Below are positions 21,955-34,460 of a stretch of 64,000 nt of DNA, one piece after another. The notes below the pieces were generated by a model that saw only the letters and a program-made list of their open reading frames with translations, was not told the DNA's origin and ran no database searches. Each line of letters starts with the position of its first letter. The stretch's first letter is position 1. The stretch is from Nomia melanderi (Eukaryota; Arthropoda; Insecta; Hymenoptera; Halictidae). Where the stretch lies: positions 1,264,001-1,328,000 of the forward strand of contig NC_135003.1 in assembly GCF_051020985.1 (NCBI RefSeq). The letters run 5' to 3'. The translations under genes and the position numbers were made by a program.

Positions 21955-24900
21955 CATAAAAAGCGAGACGGAAAACTTTTCTCTTGTCTCTTGTCAATTT
22001 CCTATACTCCAATAGTTGAATAGTTCTAAACACATTCGTGAACATCTACGAGAAAGGGGCGCCATCTTCAACTTTCTTTTTATATTGTCTTTCACCTGAT
22101 CAGTTGATCAACTGAAAGTCTGCGATTAGTGACAAACATTTTATGCAAACCAATCCAAGTTTCTGTGGATTTTTAAGGTATTTCGGTATAGATGAAGATG
22201 TTTTGTTCGTTAAAACGAAAAAGGGACTTTTTCTTAAACATCTCACCCAGCGTTATCGTTTCACTGATTCTGCAATTGTTTTCAGATGATTATACATTGT
22301 TCGTGTACAGTAGATATAGGTCACGGGGTAATGAACATATTATACGCAGTTAAGTTTGCTGTTCGATTTTAATACAAAAAACGTTGTATCGCCATTAACA
22401 TACGGTTGTTTAAGTAAAATTAACTGTAGTGTCTAGCGACAAAGTATTTATATCTCCCCCGAACAATCACGTCTAATTACACTGCTTAAAATAATTAGGG
22501 TATCTGACTATATAAAGTGTCCTAGAAAACTAGGTCGGCGAGGACTGTCGAACATTTGGTACGGAATACACGAGTGTTATAAAGTGAAACGTATCGCTAT
22601 TGGTAGTTTCGATCCTTCAAATTGTTATTGCGTGTTTAACTCAACAGATTATTTTTAAGGATGTAATGTGATCGCTTCTAAATACATTTACATATTATGA
22701 ATTTTATATTCAATAACACATTTATAATTTGTGTAAAATGCAGAAGATTTTCTAAAGAATAAAAAAATTGTTCTTGAAGAATAAAGCTAAAAATGGTTTT
22801 CTGAAATAAATCTTGACCGTAACCTTACTTCATTTGCTTTTCACACCATTTACAGTTACGAAGGGATTGCCAGTTTATAGCGAATACCCTTTACAGGATT
22901 TACGCACGTTATACGCTCGTAAAGTTACGATGTTAAGTAAATAGAAGTGTTACATAGCTGCTCGGCACAATTAACCTCTTAAGTGAAATATTACGCGGAC
23001 GAAAGTTTTGCATCCGTTTCTTTCATTCTTCTTCGGTATTTTCCATTTTCTTGAAATGGTTACATTTTTGGGCACTATATTCAAATGTTCAAACGTAGTC
23101 ATTAGAATAACATTTTTATAGATCATTTTAAAAAATGCGGAAACATCAATTTCATTAATTATGAACATTCATTACAGTATCATACCATACATCCTGTTCC
23201 TCGACATCATATTTGTAGACCGTTAAAAATTAGACTATAATTATAATATAACAGAATATTTTACAAATATTTTATTAAGTATATTCTATCTGAAGATTGT
23301 ACGAATACCAGAACTAAGAAAAATTTAATAAATTTAGTTCACACACAATTTCCTATTATAGACAAGTTATTTGCTGATAGTGTGTCCGGATTGTATCGAA
23401 ATAATTAAATTATTCTTAGAAAAACAAAAGGTACACAAATGTATTGAATACATAGAATATTATGGTTTATGGAATATTTAAAGGATCGAATTAACGAAAA
23501 GGGGATAAAAAGCATCTCAGGAATATAGAGGGTTCACATGGGAACCAGGGGAATAAAAATGCTGTATACGTGTCTTCTTATATGTGTCGCTCGAAATTAA
23601 TGGCCGGACCTAAGGGGTTGTGGTCTACCTTCTTAATGGCCTTCTCAAGTTCATACACAACGGTGTTTAAATTATTAGACTCACAAAGGAACTAGAAAAT
23701 CTCGACTTTTTCGAAATACCCATAACTCGAAGCGTATTCTGATCAATGAGTGAAAATCAAATACGTTCCTTTTGGTTTTAATAACTTTAGGTTCTTTGAA
23801 CACACTTCAAAAGTTCTCACACGCTTTTGAATTTTATCCTATGTTTCTAAAACTATAATAGAAGCGACGGAATGATTACATTTATAGTTTGGTGATCTTC
23901 ATATGTACGTGTAACCGATTTTTAAGTTTAAATGTATAAACGTTTTATTTTTACAAAAGAAAGAAATTTATCTGTTGACTTACAACCATTATAACATGAG
24001 AATATGAGTACATTAATTTAAATAAAGAATTTCACTACAATAATTATTCTTCACAAATATTCTGCCCTTTGGTTGTTGTAAATTATAGATACGTTCCAGT
24101 ATTACCCGTGATTAGAAAGTTTGTATATATTTTCCAAGATAAAGTTTATTACAAAATTTGATTCACAGGAAAAATTGCACAGAGTTAAATTTTCCGTCGA
24201 CTGACAAGGGATTTCATTTATAATTCTTCACTGTACAAGTAGATTTAAGGTCGTTTCACATGTGAATGGAAAATACAAATGATTTTACTTTGAGATAATT
24301 CAACTCCTAAGAACAATTAGAGCTGTAAAATGGATATAATCTGTGAATAAAAATCGAACAAGGCATGTTCAACCTGTGAGGCCTCATGATCTCCATTCGA
24401 AGTTCACGTATATTTAATGGTTACCACGTTTTCCTATTATTTTTTAGGTTTTTCAAAGTTATGACGTTATGACGTTACTAAGTATTTTATCACATTTTTC
24501 TGTATTTATTTGTAATATCATAATTATGTCATCTACGAGTAGAATTTTTATTCTCCTCACATAAACTGAAATTAATTATAATTATTAATCCTCGCAATAC
24601 TGGCAATTTTACAGCGACTTTATAGACTTTATTATACAAACACTTCAAGCTCATATTTTGTTATTTTGTCGCTCTATGTTTATTGTTAAGGAATGTAATG
24701 TTAACTAAACAATTGAACAATGCAAAGATTAAAAAAAAAAAAACAATTTTCAGCTCAGGGTCTGAACGAATGGACCTAAACGTTATACGACGAAAGTTAA
24801 TGCATTAACTTTAATATTTTAAAGTAAAGTTAAATTGTGTAACATTGATGCAAATTCCGAACACGTAAAAGTCGAAATGTTACCTATAATATTAAAGGAA

Positions 24901-26094
24901 AATATTTTTGTTCGATTCCATTACGAAGCAAACAAAATCTTTAAAATCACATAAAATATAGTGATATAATTCTACGATTAGCAACAGAAGATGAGCAGTT
25001 TGCGCGTCAATTCGAGTCTCTTGACAGAGTAGTCCCTTACCGAAGTGGGTCCTGCGTATTATGAAACGGCCTGTCTAAGGTGGAATATTCGTTACAGTCA
25101 CGTGCAATTCTTCGGATAGCTGCGTGTCCCCATTCGCCGGCCCAGAAATACACAATATCTTCTCACGAGAAGAAGAAAGGAGTGGTGCATCATCCGTCGT
25201 TATGTTTGAGTTAAAAAATTTAAGAGCTCTTCCTTTGAAAGGTTGAATTGTGCCGACACCTGCTGCCCTTTTTTCTCCGCTCGTCTTCTTTCTTTCCTTT
25301 TTCTTCCCCTCTCATGGAAACCTCCTTTTGCATCCAGCCTCTTCCAGTTTCTACCGAACCTATCTCCGGCCTCCGACTACCTGAGGAGAGAGAGATACCT
25401 TCTTCGTATCCCGAAGCCATTTTCCGCATACTCGCTCAGCCAGACGCTTCTTAAAATTGTCTCACAGCTTGTCCGTTGTTCTTCGCAGCTTTATTAACCT
25501 TCGATTCTTGCAACGGATTCACCGAAACTCCGTAGAACTTTTCGAATCGATCATGATTCCTGTCGTCTTAATCCTTTGCCATCCGAAATACTATCGGTTC
25601 ATCATACCAGAACTTGTGTCAGGGTTACATTATTTAAATGGAATTTAACGTGGCACTTTTGTAGTTCATGTATTTGAGAATACTTGGGAAATGTTAGAAT
25701 TATACTTATCTATGATATGACAACGATATTGCGGATAATTACTACAAAAACTGGTAAAATATGTAACTGTGGAGTGAAATCTAGTGTCCAGTCTGCCTAA
25801 ACATCAGACTGCAAAGGATTAACTTTCGAAATACAGGAGTCGAAATCTGTTAGTACTTAAATACTTAATATGGATGGGGAAAATTGTAACCCCTTCCTTT
25901 TGTCCTAATCGTTATTAACAGCTTCTTATAAAGTGCACTGATTCTTTAAATGGATTATTAAGTTATATTCAAGTTTTTGGTGACTTTTATATATATATAT
26001 TTTGATATTATTTCCTTACGTTTTTTGTTGCTTCGCGACGTGTATCGCTATTCGTTGACATATGTCTCATAAAAATGTTCCCTTACAAAAATTG

Positions 26095-26120
26095 CACGTG
26101 TACCACAACTGGTACACGTG
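26095..26120. repeat. 11-bp palindrome with E-box ends
   Basis: CACGTGTACCA at 26095-26105 and TGGTACACGTG at 26110-26120 are exact reverse complements with a 4-base loop. Each end contains a canonical CACGTG E-box. It could be a regulatory site or a transposon terminal relic. Confidence 0.7.
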
Positions 26121-28430
26121 GCACAGAACGTATTAAATGTACTCTGTATTCAGAATAAGAGCCCCGGGACGGCACAGCAACAAAAGGGGTCTCTCGCTGT
26201 GTTTTGTTCATAATCCTGATTGGTTACGTGTAACCGCATTAACGAATAGCAAATTAGTATAGAAAATGAGATCAGGAACGATGGAAGCTGACCAATTATA
26301 CCCGCATTCCTTCCTGCGCTTTTCTCCTGAGCAACACTAAGTGCATACAAGTAAATCAAAGAAAAAAATAAATCTATTTGTGTTTCCGAAGGTATGAACT
26401 TATTGTTTCTGGTCAATTCAGATAGTTATATCAGAACGGAGAAAGTTGAAATTACAACAAAAACATAATGCTAAAAGTACGAACACATGTAGGTATATAC
26501 CACATTCGATATTATCCGAAGTTAACCATGTTGCGGTCTTCCATTTAACTGTGGATTTTAAATAATGTCGAAAAATGAATAACATGAATATTGGTAACAT
26601 TGTTATTATATATTTTGTCGAAGTTTAACTCTGGAAAACAGAAAGCAAAAGCTAAAATTTGATTAACATCTATCATTACAAACCAGCTAATCATTACAAA
26701 TTCAACGAATGATCAGTTTTTTTATTTAATAAAAATAATATAAAATCGTATGATCGTATACTATCGTCACGTTATTGTTCATAAATGGAACTTCAGTACG
26801 CATGGCTATTATCCGGCGTCGTATGGAAAATAACATTTTTAGACACTATTAGACAACTCGTCTGATAAGAAACTTGCGTAACGATACATGTTTCGTTGCT
26901 TTGTACTTCTGTTTCATGCAATCAATACATTGTATACGCGCTTACGTAATTGCTGATAGACTAATTCGACACAGCTGACAAAGAATCTGCATTGAGCTGG
27001 AACCGCATGAATAATTTAGTATTTGAATACCTTGTAAGTAGCCTACAAATTTTAACCCCATCCCCATGCATATGGGGTCCATGCAATCATATACTATGAT
27101 GTAGATATATGAAGATATATAATCATATGTATTTTAAATATACAACTAGTAGTACTTATAAACATACATACTCTGTGTGAATACTGCATTTAAATAATAA
27201 AGAATATTTAATATACATTTAGATTGTATGAATTTACTGCATTAAATATGTCTATTTTCATTGTATTTCCATTCTATTTAATCTGTTTACACTGACATAA
27301 TAATGTATACAATTTTAGGTAGAACAAAATTTTACGAAAAAGGTGCCTGCTGATAATTTTTTGTTAGTTTTGCATAAGTATAGGCTAAATTAGGGTTTAG
27401 TACAAAAGGAGATTAAAACATACAGTTTGAGAATCACGGTCACCCACGTATATATAGAACTTTTTATTCAGAATGTAATCGAGGGGATAAAAAAATAGGC
27501 AGCATCTCAAAAATTGGCTTGGAAGTTTTTGTTTTGTTAAAGTAAAATGATTTCATACAATTTTTGCGTGTGTTAATCCGACAGACAATGCGTTGATAGT
27601 TATGCCTTTAATAAAGTGGTAATATTATTGAGTTAGAATTAAAATAACGTTTACTAAGTACCTATGTAGGTAAAGTTGTATAACTATATCAGTGGTGGGT
27701 ATAGACTTACTGTTAATGCTTGCAAAAATGTTGACATATTTTCGAACTCCTATCAGTTGTTTAATTATTCCTTGTTATATATTTACACTCTATTGGTTGG
27801 CTTTTACTTTTTATGTATTATATTCTGTTTCTTTTATCTTCGCACATATGTGACAGCAGTTAGTCATAGAAAAGAGTACCTATTAATTGTGTGTGACTGT
27901 TCATAAAAAGTAGATATTTCTGTTTACTGTTGAAACATAACTGAAACAAAATCGAATGTTCAATTTAAAGTACATTTTTAAAAATAAAAATAAGACATAT
28001 GTCCAAATTAATACAAAAGAAATACAAAATATTTACTACTCAAAAACAATGGGACAACCTTAAAATCCTTAAATTTCCTTTATTTTCCTTTATTTTCATT
28101 GCATATACATTATGCGATGTACCATTCGAATCCGCTTGATTTTGAGTAATCTATTCTACGCTATATCATATGACATTGATTCAACAATGTGGAATATGCT
28201 GACTTTTGCGTAATCCAATTCTCGGCTTTCATAGGCGTTACGCTCAAGTTAAAAATCAAAACATCGGGTAACTCTATCAGAAAAAAATGACAGAAAGATA
28301 AGATTTCGAGTTTCGATTACACAAAAATAAGTGTAAGGAAACCGCTTAATGTTAGATTAGGATACTTTTAAGTAATGTGCCTTTACATAGCCTCATAATC
28401 CCCTCCCAACGATATGTTTTATTAGCTCGT

Positions 28431-28960
28431 AAATAAGACCTTAGAGACTCTCCGTGCAGCTACGTGGAACAGTACATTCGAAAATAACAGCCTCTCCGGA
28501 GCGAATTCCTTGACTTGCTTTCAGGCTGGCCAGACGAAGGATAAACGACACAGCCGGCAACCTCTCTCGCGTGTCCCCTACGTATCAATTCTCTCTGGTA
28601 TTAAACGAGACGCGCAATACGCGTATCGAAAAACGACGTATCCACAGCTCGTCGTAGTCGCGAAGGAAATTGTGGAGGCACGCGAAACATAAGGATAGAA
28701 CACAGGCTTGCGGCGCGCGGCACGTTGCGCGACGGTCGAGACCCGATCGCCGCGCCGGAGAGAGTCGCGTGCGAGCCACATGCAGCCAAATAGAAACTTA
28801 GCTCGGTGCTGCGTGGGCGTACAGAGTCGCGCGCGCTGCTTCGCCTCTATAACTGATTCATCATCGGCCGACGACTGATGTACGTATCCATCGCGAGACA
28901 TTAACGTTCTACGCGAACGAGCCCCAGTAATTAAATCTGCGTCATCCGTCAGCGCCCCCG
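28431..28960. promoter_or_regulatory. CpG-rich island in the long intron
   Basis: CpG density is clearly above the flanking DNA. Overlapping open frames on both strands are of the arginine-rich type expected from CpG islands. It is a candidate alternative promoter or enhancer. Confidence 0.35.
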
Positions 28961-29464
28961 GCTATAGAGAAACTACAAGGAAGAGGTCGTTAATAGCGAC
29001 GAAAGATTAGGTTAGGTTACCTTCTTAAATGACGCATTCTTATCAGGAGCATCATCTTTTATGCTTCTGACCCAAATTCATGTAATTCCAGTTCTCATTG
29101 TATTTTCACGGCGTCTTTGTATGTCTGAAGTGTGTAATAAAGACATAATAATCAAAATTGAAAAAGATTGGTACTATGTATAACCGTTATGCTTACCGTC
29201 AATGAACGACAGAGAACTTTCGGATCGCTCTTGGCCGCGTGTCACGAACAACCAATAGTTCATATTACCACTGTAACATCAATAGCAAAAACACTGAGAG
29301 AAACGGTTGCGGATGCTTTATAAATTGATAGACGGAAGTAATGATAACTTAAATTCTTAGACACGAAATGGTAACTGCAGATAAGCAATATGTTTCTAGA
29401 AAAATACAAAAAATTCGAAAAAGACGGGCGAAATCAATCCAATGTCTGCCGAATAGCGAGTACC

Positions 29465-29695
29465 GTACAATAAGTCACGTGGTCGTAGTCGACCGCGGCC
29501 GCGGGCCGAGGCGAGCCGAATCGAACCGAATCGTGCCGAACCTGACCGAAACGTGGCCGTGGCGCGGTACGTCGCGCCAGCTCGGGGATATAGATCCTCC
29601 GGTGCGCGATGCGACGTTGCCAAGTCATTTCTATGGAGCCGGCCGGCTTCTGAACCAGCCGACTCTTTCGTTCGTTTGCGTTCGCTCGCTTGCCT
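29465..29695. promoter_or_regulatory. CpG-rich island with decamer repeats
   Basis: The region includes a NotI-type GCGGCCGC block near 29495. A tandem decamer at 29511-29550 has four units, each ending CCGAA. It directly precedes the tetranucleotide tract. It may be a promoter or a GC-rich tandem repeat. Confidence 0.4.
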
Positions 29696-30112
29696 GCTAG
29701 CTTATTTGTCTACTTGCCTAAACTGCCTGCTTTCCTATCTACTTAAACTGCTTGCTTGCTTGCTTACTTGCCTGTTTACCTGTCTACTTTTCTGTTTACT
29801 TACCTGACTTATTGACTAACTGTCTGACTGACTGACTGACTGACTGACTGACTGACTGACTGACTGACTGACTGACTGACTGACTGACTGACTGACTGTC
29901 TCACTGACTGACTACCTGACTGACTGACTGACTGTCTCACTGATTGACTGGTTGACTGACTGACTGACTGACTGACTGACTGACTGACTGACTGACTGAC
30001 TGACTGACTGACTGAGTGACTGAATGATTGGCTGGTTGACTGACTGACTGACTGACTGACTGAGTGACTGATTGACTAACTGACTGACAAAGTGTTTGCT
30101 TACTTGACTATC
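29680..30112. repeat. Long tetranucleotide tract, mainly (ACTG)n
   Basis: It starts as degenerate CTTG/CCTG/CTAC units and becomes long, nearly pure GACT repeats (about 29822-29898 and 29952-30013), with interruptions such as GTCTCACT and GATTGACTGGTTGACT. The interruption pattern itself recurs, which suggests internal duplications. Confidence 0.95.
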
Positions 30113-31641
30113 TGACTGTACAAAAAATCAGGAAAATGTTGTTCCTTAATAGAAAATTGTTTTAATAAAGTTTAGAAATATCATAACTGCGAGATATGGA
30201 CTTCAGGTTATACTTTATGTAAATAGTTCGGATTGTATATTATACTTATGTGTATTCGACGTAACCATAATCTCAAATGCAATTCATTAGCACTGTAGGT
30301 GTATAGAGTAAGTGAACCTAACATCTATTAGCATCATATTTGAAAAACATTTTTCTTTAAACAATACAAGGATTTAATTTCAATTTCATTCCTTTATACG
30401 ACTTCGTTTGCAAATTGAACAAATGCAGTTCACTTGGGAAGCCTAACAAATTTCATGCTTCCATTTATAGTAAATGTTATATTGGAAGCACTGTTATTTA
30501 TTACAATCATGTTAGAATGTTTTCTTTTTTAAAAATATTTCTATAGGAATATCTCTATAGGGCCTATGTGATGCTCTATGAACACCATTAGCAGGCGATG
30601 TTCAGTGCACATTGATCAAGATACAAAATAATTATTTATGTTTATAAATCTGTATGAATCGTGGAAATTGTTAACACATTAATTGGATACTCTCGATAAT
30701 GTATTCATGAATCAATATAATTTTTAAACATACTTTGTTTGAATGTAATTGAAATTAGTCATCACGAAATGTATTTACACATTTTTGAAAGCTGTAGAAA
30801 ATGATTAAGACATGTCTCTCAGGTTATGCTTTGTTATGATGAGGCGCTGCCAATAAAATAAGTTTTTTTATACATAATTAATTACGACTTTGCCAACATA
30901 TCAATTTCTAATACTGTTTCTTTTTTTTAAATATTATGGATGGGCTATATTAGGTGTGCTTATCGTAATAACAGTAACAGCGCTGATAATAATAACACAA
31001 ATAAAAAAAATTCACCATTATCGAGAATTTATTCTTTTTATAGAAACATGTTTCGCGATAAGATTCTTCGCGTTTCTTGCAACCGCGTTTGAAAGTTTTT
31101 TCGGAAATTCATCGGTATGCTTTACTTTAGTTATCTTATTTTTATCTCGAGTCGTAGCGTTTGATAGGTTAAAACTGGAAAATGAAATCGGGTAGTGTAT
31201 GTCTTTTCGAACCGAAGACAGAAATAGCGCAGTGTGTAAAGTACACCGTTATGTATCCTGTATTTATTTATTATGCGTAAACTTACACAACGCGTCATTA
31301 GTACATGTAATCATTTGTTGCGTAATGCCTAATGAATTAGTAATTATTCCTGAGGAGAGCGAGGAACGAAGGAAAAAAGACATCTTTGCGCCGCGTGTAA
31401 TCTGTATAAATGGCAGGTACCGTTTTCTTGGATAACACGATACCAATTAATTTGGAGTCGTGGAGGCACATTGTGACCTCGGTTACCTCAGTACTTTCGA
31501 ATATTTTTACGTAATTTCGTCTTCGGAGCCTGGGTCCGGTATTTAGAACGGACCGTTATCATGAATAGCAACGTCCGTTTCTCGAAGTCTCCCTGGAGTC
31601 AAATTTACTTTATGCCATGCTTTAACATATTCAGAAGGGCG
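30113..31641. other. Long intron, AT-rich part
   Basis: No gene, exon or clear repeat was recognised. Confidence 0.35.
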
Positions 31642-31700
31642 TGACCCAACGTTGGGTCAACAAGCGATGATATTTGCCGACGTGACCCACTGATGGGTCA
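31642..31700. repeat. Paired TGACCCA/TGGGTCA palindromes
   Basis: An 18-bp perfect palindrome TGACCCAACGTTGGGTCA (31642-31659) and a second with the same 7-bp arms around CTGA (31683-31700) have centres 41 bp apart. They resemble everted nuclear-receptor half-sites but could equally be transposon relics. Confidence 0.7.
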
Positions 31701-31939
31701 TCGGTGGACGTTTCTATTTAGCAATATATGATAATGTAAATAGCACCATACATATTATAATACATTACTATATCATTTTGTCATTTTCTACGGAAAGACA
31801 CATATGCTTTGTAGATGGGAAAATTAGAATCTGGCAAATTAGGTATTCGTCATAATAAATATTTTGGTAAAATCAAACCTCTCGATCGTAATAGATGACT
31901 ATATAATATTATAATAAATAATGTACCTTACCTTTTTAA

Positions 31940-32652
31940 CCCTTTCACTACAATGGACGAGATATCTCGCCATCATTTGTCGTCATATAATGTTATGGAC
32001 GAGATATCTCGTGCATCTTTATTACTGATATGAAGTGTTTCATTTGAAAATCTGACAGAAATAGTCGATGTTTAGGACATGTCATCGTTGGTGAAAGGTG
32101 CTTAAAGATGATAAATATAAAATACTAATACCGTATTTTACACAAATAGAGTTTTTATTGGTTGTTTTATATGGAATGCTTGAAAGCATGATCAAATGCA
32201 TAATCCGATGGAACAATTTTTACAAAAATATTTGTTTTCCTTCTGTCAGCCATTGTTTTTTTAAACTATACATTCTACCGTTGGATCAGATTTTTTCTAT
32301 AGATTGTATTTTTGTATGTTACATCTTCTATATCGATTACAATTATCTTTCTTGCAATATTCGAATGATATTAGTGCTTTAATGTAGAAGTACTGTTGAT
32401 AGGCGAGTTTATTTGATGCAGTAGAAATATTTTGCGATTCTCCTATAGTGTTTACAATTTTTGTCATCCACCAGACTCTAATTGTGTAAAAATAAAAACT
32501 CTAATTCTGTGAGATAGGAGTATTTTCTATTTATCATTTTTAAGCACCTTCCACCGACGATGACATGTCTTAAAAATCGATTACTTGTGTCAAATTTTCA
32601 AATAGAACACTTTATATCAATAATAAAGACACACTTCATTATAGCGAAAGGG
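31940..32652. mobile_element. piggyBac-type MITE, 713 bp
   Basis: The element starts CCCTTTCACTACAATG and ends in the near-complement CATTATAGCGAAAGGG. It is flanked by TTAA on both sides (31936-31939, 32653-32656), the target preference of piggyBac. Subterminal inverted repeats (about 32016-32165 against 32478-32620) agree at roughly 80-85 percent by eye. Only the left arm carries two copies of a palindrome around CGAGATATCTCG (31958-31969 and 31999-32012). No transposase frame is present. Confidence 0.85.
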
Positions 32653-34060
32653 TTAAAAATAGGTTGTGTAATAGTTCGTCTCGATGAACAGTGGAAAATA
32701 CATCTGTTTTATTGTAAATGCTTGACTTCGTAGGAAGAAATTTAGGGAAAGCGTGTAATAAATTATAATAGCATATAATGCAAAATGATGTACCTGTGTA
32801 TGTATATAACATCTGGTCAAAACATAATTTTGCATATTGCAAATACATATTTGAGCTTTTGCGAAAGTGGAATCATTTCAACTATTTAATTGTATTTGTT
32901 CTTTATTTAAATAATGTATTCGAATAAAAAGTGGCACATTTCTTGTAAATAAGTGAGAAGAAAAAAATTTAATTGCAAATAAAGAAAATCTTTTTTTATG
33001 TGTTGTTACTTTATTTCTGGTATGTTTGGTAAAGAGAATATATATAATCCTGTAGTTATTAAAATAAACTTTTCAACTTTCGAAATTTCCAAAAATAAAA
33101 TTTTTGATACCTATAAGCAAATAGTTATTACATTTTTTAATGGACTCATTAATTTTTTTGTTTTTGGAAATTATAGTTAACGAAGTTTTTAATATAAAGC
33201 CTAGAACGTTTTTTTGATATGTAATTGTTATTAAGTGTAAGACTTTATTTGCAGAGGTTGAGAAATAAAATTTTTACTTGAGTATGAAAAATAATTCCCG
33301 TTTAATTATTTAAAAACTGTCTTATTAAAGCTCTGGCTAAACTTGGACATTATATACGGGTCGAACAAAGTTTTCATGAATTTTTTATTCAGTTTCTTAT
33401 CAAATGAAAATACCGAAAATGAACATCAGAATAAACTGAAAATGTTATTACATCATATTAAATATTCAATTTCATTGATTTTCAATATTATAGAAAACAT
33501 AAATTTATCCAATCGGTTGATATTTGTTAGTCTGTTGAATTCACGTTGTCAGTTCAAATTGTTTAATTACTGCTTCGTCTCTGAGTTGGTTGAAATGATT
33601 TAATATTTAATTAATCATTCAATTAAAATAGTCACACATTAATAATGACAATTAAAACGTAAGTGTTAATTTAGTTATAAGTTACTTCTTTCTATAATTA
33701 TTGTTAATTACAATTCGCCGTAATTATATGCTTAGGGAAATTTAACTTACAATGGAGTAGATTACCACACTGTACTGGTTCTCAATAATGTGTAATTAGT
33801 AATTGGCAAAACTTCATGCATCGACAATCAGGTAAAAATTTCCAAGAGTAATATAACATTTTGTTAAAAAAGAAAAAGAAATTAGCAACCATAATTTCAT
33901 CGGATCATTTTTAATGATAATGTATTACAGCTATTAATGCAGAAGGTAAAATGAACTAAACCTTTATTCAACTTCAATTTCATGAAATTTACCCGCACAG
34001 GTATAAATACATTCGCGACAGCAACCACATTAAGCTAATTATGATAGATTACATGTTGTC
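32653..34060. other. Long intron, AT-rich part
   Basis: No gene, exon or clear repeat was recognised. Confidence 0.35.
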
Positions 34061-34460
34061 CATTTTTGATCGGGCTCTTCTATCAACGGAAGAAGCTATT
34101 TTGTCGTAATATCTTCAGATGGGTTCGCGTTCTTCAAGTGTTTCCATTTTCCGTTCGTTTCGAAATCGTCGCTTTTCATTGGTTGCGAGATCTGTCTGCT
34201 TATTCGCACGGCAGATATACGGCTGCGTACACCGTGTACCACTGCGTGTTGTATGCTGGGAGTTACGAGATTATGCGAGTTTCTTCACGTGGAAAACTCT
34301 CAAATCGTCGCCGTTGTCGGCAGAGTGTGACACGGAATTGCGACGTTGCCAATGTTGCAGCCACTCAAGGGCAGTTCACACCGTGTCACTGTTACCTGAA
34401 CGAGTAATCGCATTAATCTTGTCATGCGCAGTATTGACGCTGCGTATTCCTTTATACGCA
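34061..34460. promoter_or_regulatory. GC-richer island, possible enhancer
   Basis: The block is richer in CpG than its surroundings and has no intron-bounded coding frame that I recognise. Open frames of about 113-136 codons overlap in different frames and look incidental. A sequence starting TACAGGGTATTTCAC just right of it (34473) resembles a transposon terminus. Confidence 0.3.

Larger units (their letters stand above)
21852..28430. other. Long intron, first part
   Basis: This is AT-rich non-coding DNA. It includes a TA microsatellite (21922-21951) and a pyrimidine-rich stretch at 25240-25450 whose open frames are low-complexity and not convincing. No coding exon is recognised. Confidence 0.4.

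Noticed and set aside
25243..25497. Overlapping frames in a pyrimidine-rich stretch
   Set aside because: Low-complexity CT-rich DNA gives Ser/Phe/Leu-rich frames on both strands.
29553..29807. Leu/Cys-rich 84-codon frame resembling a membrane peptide
   Set aside because: It is the direct translation of a tetranucleotide repeat tract.
29822..30110. Regular repeats considered as a CRISPR-like array
   Set aside because: It is a continuous tetranucleotide repeat without unique spacers, in a eukaryotic context.
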